Source: an uncultured Chlorobiaceae bacterium (GTDB lineage Bacteria; Bacteroidota; Chlorobiia; Chlorobiales; Chlorobiaceae). Taken from it: a DNA stretch of 18,629 bases. Position numbers and translations under genes: made by a program. How positions within the stretch are numbered: the first letter of the stretch is position 1; every line of letters starts with the position of its first letter. The stretch is from assembly GCA_903929845.1 (NCBI GenBank), contig CAIYWF010000198.1, positions 1-18,629 of the forward strand, in the 5' to 3' direction. Of this stretch, positions 13,636 through 18,629 are shown in pieces. The notes under the pieces were generated by a model. It saw nothing but the letters and a program-made list of their open reading frames with translations. It was not told the origin of the DNA and ran no database searches.

Positions 13636-14037
13636 ATGATGAGTCCTCAAAAGGAAGAGAGTCTCGGCCCGACGCAAGGAAAGCAAAAATACAGCAGGCT
13701 CCATAAACTCTTTGATGATACGGCAACGTCGACGTATAACGATGTTATGTCTATCATTGACGCTAAAATCGAACTGCTCAAGATCGAAGTGACCGACAGG
13801 ATATCTCTTGTCGGCTCAGCCGTTATACTCGGCGTTATTCTGATTATTGGAATTGGCTACCTTCTCACAACTGTTGCACTGCTGACAGGAGAACTGTTGG
13901 GACATCCTTTTCTTGGGTATCTTCTTGTAAGCCTTATTTTCCTTTTGTGCTTTTTATTTTTCGCTAAATTCAAGCCGTTACTTCTTAAAAACCTGATCCA
14001 AAAACTTCTTTTATCCGTCCATGACTACAACAAATGA
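13636..14037 (+). CDS. YqjE/holin-X-like (PF07332) two-helix membrane protein
   Basis: The 133-residue protein has a hydrophilic N-terminus, a conserved amphipathic stretch YNDVMSIIDAKIELLKIEV (34-52), and two transmembrane helices (about 57-83 and 91-111) joined by a short turn, then a basic tail. This is the pattern of the Actinobacterial-holin-X/YqjE family (the name is historical; no lytic role is implied). Two adjacent ATG codons (13636 and 13639) are possible starts, with no visible Shine-Dalgarno. Its end overlaps the next gene by 17 nt. Together with its neighbours it probably forms a small envelope protein operon; the actual role is not known. Confidence 0.72.
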   Translation: MMSPQKEESLGPTQGKQKYSRLHKLFDDTATSTYNDVMSIIDAKIELLKIEVTDRISLVGSAVILGVILIIGIGYLLTTVALLTGELLGHPFLGYLLVSLIFLLCFLFFAKFKPLLLKNLIQKLLLSVHDYNK

Positions 14038-14410
14038 GCCTTTATTCGGCATTCAGTTGCGCATTGAAGAACTGCAAAACACCATTGCAGAAAAAGAAGA
14101 GCAGATCAAAACAAGAGCCCGGATACTGAAAGAAGAGCTGCAAGAGGAGATTTCTCCAACAAAATTTATCAGGCAACACCCTTTTGAAACTATCGGAACG
14201 AGTTTTCTTGCTGGTTTGCTCATCACAACGGCATTGAGAAGTCACAAAAGCCCTTCTGCACAAGGAGAACGCCCACGGACCACCACATCGCAATTCATTC
14301 CAACGCAGGGCAAAACAGCCCTCACTACCATCGGACTGGAAGTGCTGCGCTCTGTAAAAGATCTTGGATTCACCTACCTTCAGCGCTATCTAGATAATAA
14401 AATTAAATAG
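14021..14410 (+). CDS. Second YqjD-like small protein with coiled coil and one hydrophobic segment
   Basis: This 129-residue protein starts 17 nt inside the preceding gene. Residues about 12-43 are charged and heptad-like (LRIEELQNTIAEKEEQIKTR), suggesting a coiled coil. TKFIRQHPFETIGTSFLAGL (47-66) resembles the DUF883 anchor motif seen at the end of the first gene of the trio, but here a further 60 residues follow, rich in Thr, Ser and Gln and ending in a possible amphipathic helix. I do not recognise a specific family for the tail. The overlap suggests translational coupling with the holin-X-like gene. No terminator is evident downstream. Confidence 0.65.
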   Translation: MTTTNEPLFGIQLRIEELQNTIAEKEEQIKTRARILKEELQEEISPTKFIRQHPFETIGTSFLAGLLITTALRSHKSPSAQGERPRTTTSQFIPTQGKTALTTIGLEVLRSVKDLGFTYLQRYLDNKIK

Positions 14411-14574
14411 CCTTCTTTTTAAAGCCTCACCTTCTTTTATAAAACTCCAGAACAACAACCAGACTATTTTACAGAAATTCATTACTTTGCAAGGTTACGT
14501 AAACATGCCCTGCAAATTGCGGGCGCACGCAAAAATTTTACACAGCTTAATGCTTTGGTATTGCATCTCCTCCT
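14411..14574. other. Leader region of the GH13 gene
   Basis: This 164-bp gap contains TTACGTAA (a short palindrome near 14494) and a 7-bp hairpin with one bulged T at 14507-14524 (GCCC-T-GCA, loop AAT, TGC-GGGC). The hairpin is not followed by a T-run, so it is not a standard terminator. No confident promoter can be assigned. Confidence 0.3.
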
Positions 14575-17500
14575 ATGATAATCAAGCAAAACCCGCCAGT
14601 GTTGCAGAACAAAGAACACTTTTACGTCAACCGTAAGGCACGAGAACTTTTTCATCTGACTGATCCCGAGTTTCTCTCTTTACCTGACTCTGCTCAGGAG
14701 AGTTTGAAAACATCAGAAAGACAGGCTGCCGTCATCAATGATTTTCTCATAAAACAGAAAGGAGCCGACACAAAACCTGTTCTCCCTGCTCAGTTGCACG
14801 GTATGAAACTGCTGCATGCACTGTTTCATACTGTCATGTCGAAAGCAATATCGTTACGGCAACCGAACTTTCTTGACAACGTCTACGGAACACTGACCGA
14901 ATTGCTCTCCTCAAAACAATCAGAACAGTATCTGAACCGGTTTATCACCTCCTTTCCCACGCAAAATATCTATGCTGGCACTGAATCTCCCTCTGAATGG
15001 CTGAAACAGCAGAATAATAAAACGGACGTTCTTGAAGAGTCTTTCCTTGTCTGGCTGAATAACCAGAACCCGGCCCTTGAACAGTTTTCTGATCTTTTGA
15101 CCGATGAAACACTGACGAAAGAAAGTGCGTACCGAAAGCTGATCATGACCATGCGAAGCTCAATGCTGGCAATGGGGCCCGTTGGACATGATGATCTCGA
15201 CCTTGCTGAATTGCTCTTCATGCCCATAAAACATGCTCCGACGTCTATTCTGGGGCAGCTTCGCTACATCCGCCTGAACTGGGGAGAGCTGCTTGATGAA
15301 TCGCCATTTTGGGAATTTCTGGCTGGCGCTATCAATTTTATTGAGGATGAAGACAAATACCTCTTCTTTGAGCAGATTGCGCATGAAAAAGCGCTCCGCA
15401 ACGATGGCATGGAGTTTGAAAAAGCCGCACACGTTCCTGATTATACTTTTGATGATGCCAATGCTCCAGCGAACTACTCTGTAGACTCATCGTGGATGCC
15501 TGAAGTGGTTATGCTTGCAAAAAGCACTTATGTCTGGCTTGACCAGCTCAGCAAAATTTATCGACGTCCAGTTCACCGTCTTCAGGATATTCCCGATGAA
15601 GAGCTTGATGCTATCGCCGATCGTGGATTTACTGCATTGTGGCTGATCGGGCTCTGGCAGCGTAGCTTTGCCTCACAGAAAATCAAGCAGATACAGGGAA
15701 ATCCTGAAGCAAAAGCCTCAGCTTACGCTCTTGAAAAATATGATATTTCTGACGACATCGGCGGATATGAAGGATATCTTAACCTGATGCTCAGGGCTAA
15801 ACAACGCGGTGTTCGTCTGGCGAGCGACATGGTGCCAAACCATACCGCTATGGATTCTGAGCTGGTACGAAACAATCCTGACTGGTTTCTCTCAGCACAC
15901 ACACCACCCTACTATAATTATTCCTATAATGGCCCAAACCTCAGCAACGACACCCGTTACGGAATCTATCTTGAAGATGGCTACTGGAACCGTTCCGATG
16001 CGGCTGTCACCTTTAAGCGGATTGATTTCCTGACTGGTGATACCCGCTACATCTATCATGGCAATGACGGCACAATGATGCCATGGAATGATACCGCCCA
16101 ACTTAACTTTCTCAGTGCGGAGGTGCGCGAAGGGGTGATTCAGCAGATCCTGCACGTCGCAAGAATGTTCCCCATTATCCGATTTGATGCGGCTATGGTG
16201 CTGGCAAAACGTCACATCCAGCGCCTCTGGTTCCCGCTTAATGGCCACAGCGCAGGTGTCCCTTCACGCTCTTCCTGCAGCATGAGCATGGCAGAATTTG
16301 ATGCCGCCATACCCGAAGAGTTTTGGCGTGAAGTAGTTGACCGCATTCATCTGGAGGTGCCCGACACGCTTCTTCTTGCTGAGGCATTCTGGATGCTTGA
16401 AGGCTATTTTGTCCGCACCCTTGGCATGCACAGGGTCTATAACAGCGCCTTTATGCACATGCTGAAAAAAGAGGATAATGCCAAATACCGATACCTGATC
16501 AAGAACACCCTTGAATTCGACCCCGAAATTCTCAAGCGGTATGTAAACTTCATGAACAATCCTGATGAAGATACCGCCATTGAACAATTTGGGCGGGGGG
16601 ATAAATATTTTGGTGTCTGCATGATGATGCTTACTCTGCCGGGCCTGCCCATGTTCGGCCATGGACAGGTCGAAGGCTTTACGGAGAAGTACGGCATGGA
16701 GTACGCCAAAGCCTATTATGATGAACAACCGGATGAACACCTCGTCTGGCGACACTATCATGAGATCTTCCCGATAATGAAAATACGTCCACTCTTTGCC
16801 GAGGTATGCAACTTTTTCCTTTATGATGTTTATTCCCCGGAAGGAATGGTAAACGAGAATATTTTTGCCTATTCCAACCGACTCGGTAACGAAACGGCCC
16901 TTGTTGTCTTCAACAACTGCTTTGAGCAGGCTAAAGGATGGATTAAAATGTCAGTCGGCTACCGCCAGCACGGTGAAATCCGGCAGAGCTCACTCGCTGA
17001 AGGGCTTAATCTGAGCAATCAACACAACACCTTTGTTGTGTTCAGGGATCATGCCAGTGGCCTTGAGTTTATCCGCTCCTGCCAGGAGATTGCGGACAGT
17101 GGGCTGCTCGTTGCGGTTGATGGTTACAAGTACAACGTTTTCCTTGACTTCAGGGAGGTGCATCCTTCAAAATTGAGACCCTATTCCCAGTTGGCTGCGG
17201 AGCTCAACGGAGGCGGAACTCCGTCAATTGAACTGGCGGCTCTCACCATAAGTCTCTCGCCTCTGCACAAAATCATTACTGCTGCTCTGGTTCCTGATGA
17301 GGCTAAGGCGACCCTTGAAGAAGAAGCATTTGAAACAACCTTGGCCACTCTGCTTGAAACTGTTGCGCGACAGTTCAGTGAACTCATGGAAAAACCGCTT
17401 GACGTACCTGAAAACCTTGCGGCTCAGGCGAATGAACGTTACCATCAGGCGCTCAGGTTGCCCGATCTGCTGAAAAAAAATTCAAACTCTCGAAAACTTC

Positions 17501-18030
17501 AGACTGCTCTTGGTTTAAGCAGAAAAGAGGGCGCAGAGTATGAAACAATTGCAAGGCATTGGATTATCCTCGATACGCTGCAGCAGATGCTCACGGCAAC
17601 AGGCTCACTGAACATGAACATCATCGATGACTGGCTGATGAGCGATGCGCTTCGGGCAATTTACCCTGAATCTGGCATGATCGGCATTCCGGGTGAAAAT
17701 CTTCCCGATCTGCTCGCCTGCCTGCTCACTCCAAAAAAGGAATCAGAGCCTGATGTAACTCCTGAGGAGAGTTTGCGGGCTTTCATAAAAACAGTGAATA
17801 GCATTAACAGGATACATTTGGGCCTCCTGTTGCAATTTGATGAGCGACATAACAAATCATGGTTCCGCGAACAGCGCTTCAGCGTACTTGTGGCCTGGTT
17901 TATTATGCAGGAGTTACTTAAAGACCCGGAAACAGCAATCGCGGAATGGGTGGAAGCCTCAGAACAACTCGATATGCAGGCTTTCCTTTCGGGATATGAG
18001 ATGGTGGAATTGGTTCGTGAAAAAATGTAA
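14575..18030 (+). CDS. Large GH13 (alpha-amylase family) enzyme with unrecognised flanking domains
   Basis: This is a 1151-residue protein without signal peptide, so probably cytoplasmic and acting on alpha-glucans such as glycogen. The GH13 barrel spans roughly 310-730. Region I is DMVPNH at 418-423. Region II is IIRFDAA with nucleophile Asp538. Region III is LLLAEAFW with acid/base Glu603. Region IV is FMNNPDED with Asp664. In region IV the normally conserved His before Asp is Pro663 (usual NHD), so a substrate-contacting residue is missing while the three catalytic acids remain. Residues 1-300 and about 850-1151 are mainly helical and match nothing I recognise. The start has no Shine-Dalgarno; the eight bases before the ATG are CTCCTCCT. 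An in-frame TAA at 14548 excludes much extension. A bidirectional terminator follows. Hydrolase versus transferase cannot be decided. Confidence 0.88.
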   Translation: MIIKQNPPVLQNKEHFYVNRKARELFHLTDPEFLSLPDSAQESLKTSERQAAVINDFLIKQKGADTKPVLPAQLHGMKLLHALFHTVMSKAISLRQPNFLDNVYGTLTELLSSKQSEQYLNRFITSFPTQNIYAGTESPSEWLKQQNNKTDVLEESFLVWLNNQNPALEQFSDLLTDETLTKESAYRKLIMTMRSSMLAMGPVGHDDLDLAELLFMPIKHAPTSILGQLRYIRLNWGELLDESPFWEFLAGAINFIEDEDKYLFFEQIAHEKALRNDGMEFEKAAHVPDYTFDDANAPANYSVDSSWMPEVVMLAKSTYVWLDQLSKIYRRPVHRLQDIPDEELDAIADRGFTALWLIGLWQRSFASQKIKQIQGNPEAKASAYALEKYDISDDIGGYEGYLNLMLRAKQRGVRLASDMVPNHTAMDSELVRNNPDWFLSAHTPPYYNYSYNGPNLSNDTRYGIYLEDGYWNRSDAAVTFKRIDFLTGDTRYIYHGNDGTMMPWNDTAQLNFLSAEVREGVIQQILHVARMFPIIRFDAAMVLAKRHIQRLWFPLNGHSAGVPSRSSCSMSMAEFDAAIPEEFWREVVDRIHLEVPDTLLLAEAFWMLEGYFVRTLGMHRVYNSAFMHMLKKEDNAKYRYLIKNTLEFDPEILKRYVNFMNNPDEDTAIEQFGRGDKYFGVCMMMLTLPGLPMFGHGQVEGFTEKYGMEYAKAYYDEQPDEHLVWRHYHEIFPIMKIRPLFAEVCNFFLYDVYSPEGMVNENIFAYSNRLGNETALVVFNNCFEQAKGWIKMSVGYRQHGEIRQSSLAEGLNLSNQHNTFVVFRDHASGLEFIRSCQEIADSGLLVAVDGYKYNVFLDFREVHPSKLRPYSQLAAELNGGGTPSIELAALTISLSPLHKIITAALVPDEAKATLEEEAFETTLATLLETVARQFSELMEKPLDVPENLAAQANERYHQALRLPDLLKKNSNSRKLQTALGLSRKEGAEYETIARHWIILDTLQQMLTATGSLNMNIIDDWLMSDALRAIYPESGMIGIPGENLPDLLACLLTPKKESEPDVTPEESLRAFIKTVNSINRIHLGLLLQFDERHNKSWFREQRFSVLVAWFIMQELLKDPETAIAEWVEASEQLDMQAFLSGYEMVELVREKM

Positions 18031-18084
18031 GTGTGGCGACGGGACAATCTGTAAGGCTCTGGTTACAAGAACTTATTTTCTACA

Positions 18085-18125
18085 TACAACTCAAAAGCCC
18101 GGTTCTGCCGGGCTTTTGAGTTGTA
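18085..18125. terminator. Bidirectional terminator between the GH13 gene and petB
   Basis: A perfect hairpin with an 18-bp stem and a 5-nt loop (TTCTG, 18103-18107) lies between two convergent genes. Each arm has a GC-rich loop-proximal half (GCCCGG/CCGGGC) followed by CTTTT on the outgoing side in both directions, so it can stop transcription from the GH13 gene (plus) and from petB (minus). It starts 54 nt after the GH13 stop codon and ends 16 nt before the petB stop codon. Confidence 0.88.
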
Positions 18126-18141
18126 GCGAGTAATCACTGAA

Positions 18142-18629
18142 TTACCAGCCGTACTCTGCGAAGACACGCCAGGTATTGATCAGCAGGAAGGCCAGAACAA
18201 CAAGACCGAGTATGGTAAAGACCGGGCTTTTCTCTTCTCTTGATGCCTTGAAGTCAATAAATGGAACGAGTAGCCAGACAAGAGCGCCAACAGTAATAAG
18301 TCCAATGGCAACAAGCTCTCCACCTTCAAATTTGAGATCTTTGAGTAACTGGAACTGTGCCCAAAAATACCATTCCGGTTTAATACCCATAGGCGCAGGA
18401 TTAAGCGCATTGGCTTTCACGCCGATTCCCCATGGAAATACTGCTGCAAGGTAAACAAGGAGGACAAAACCAATGATCCATCCAATAGCATCCTTGGCAA
18501 GGAATGTAGGAAAAAACTTCTCGGATCCTTTGATCATCCCCGATTCCTTGTAGCCGATAGGAGCTGAAGTACCAAGAACCTGAACAAGAAGCAGATGTGC
18601 TGAAAGCACCAGCATGAGAAGGCCAGGAA
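18142..18629 (-). CDS. petB: Cytochrome b of the cytochrome bc complex, C-terminal part (partial)
   Basis: About 162 C-terminal codons are present; the 5' end lies beyond the window, since the frame stays open to the last base. The visible part begins in the last haem-carrying helix (LSAHLLLVQVLGTSAP, with a His positioned to ligate haem b). It continues through a helix (GWIIGFVLLVYLAAVFPW), the Qo-site PEWY motif in GIKPEWYFW, and two further helices ending NTWRVFAEYGW. The haem helix and the PEWY part are in one chain, so this is a fused cytochrome b rather than split b6 plus subunit IV, as in green sulfur bacteria. It oxidises menaquinol in the photosynthetic electron chain with a Rieske protein, presumably encoded upstream outside the window. 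It is convergent with the GH13 gene. Confidence 0.93.
   Translation of the reverse strand, partial: PGLLMLVLSAHLLLVQVLGTSAPIGYKESGMIKGSEKFFPTFLAKDAIGWIIGFVLLVYLAAVFPWGIGVKANALNPAPMGIKPEWYFWAQFQLLKDLKFEGGELVAIGLITVGALVWLLVPFIDFKASREEKSPVFTILGLVVLAFLLINTWRVFAEYGW

Noticed and set aside
13636..14037. Prophage remnant suggested by a holin-like protein
   Set aside because: The holin-X/YqjE family is chromosomal and widespread. There are no integrase, lysin, structural genes or attachment-like repeats nearby.
14507..14524. Terminator after the small membrane protein trio
   Set aside because: The hairpin is short, bulged and not followed by a T-run on either strand.
16264..16761. 165-residue open frame opposite the GH13 barrel
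   Set aside because: It lies opposite the catalytic core, whose conserved motifs explain the sequence constraint.

Overview
The window looks like part of a green sulfur bacterium (Chlorobiaceae) chromosome. Evidence: a CruA-type FAD-dependent lycopene cyclase gene, a menaquinone (not ubiquinone) biosynthesis methyltransferase, and a single-chain cytochrome b carrying both the haem-helix end and the PEWY quinol-site part. No phage genes, transposases, CRISPR arrays, tRNAs or rRNAs are visible. The genus is inferred from gene content only.

Layout. (1) 11-1130, plus strand: hisI and menG, overlapping by 17 nt. (2) 1138-5437, minus strand: a tight lolD-cruA-ligA run, convergent with menG across only 7 nt. 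(3) 5675-6592, minus strand: a lone alpha/beta hydrolase, apparently with its own promoter. (4) 6699-8400, minus strand: an arsR - small thioredoxin - permease module. A perfect inverted repeat precedes arsR, and a degenerate copy lies between arsR and the thioredoxin gene. The permease probably starts at a GTG overlapping the thioredoxin stop codon. (5) 8401-8750: divergent intergenic region with several inverted repeats. (6) 8751-12306, plus strand: a molybdate operon, modD-modA-(double Mop-like protein)-modB-modC, with all junctions overlapping or nearly so. (7) 12520-13257: a short-chain dehydrogenase with the Asp-for-Ser active-site pattern of pteridine reductases. (8) 13339-14410: three small membrane or membrane-anchored proteins resembling YqjD (DUF883), YqjE (holin-X like) and another YqjD-like protein. 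(9) 14575-18030: a 1151-residue cytoplasmic GH13 enzyme with large unrecognised N- and C-terminal parts. (10) 18085-18125: a long bidirectional terminator hairpin, followed by the 3' part of petB on the minus strand, which runs off the window.

Functional reading. Most of the window is housekeeping (histidine, menaquinone, DNA ligase, carotenoid cyclase, cytochrome bc). The accessory material is the metal/metalloid-response module, the molybdate importer with its extra modD and Mop genes, the small-membrane-protein trio and the odd GH13 protein. I do not see a clear wholly new system. The best leads are the GH13 architecture, the ArsR-thioredoxin-permease module with its low-complexity loop and Cys-Cys tail, and the pteridine-reductase-like SDR beside the molybdate genes.
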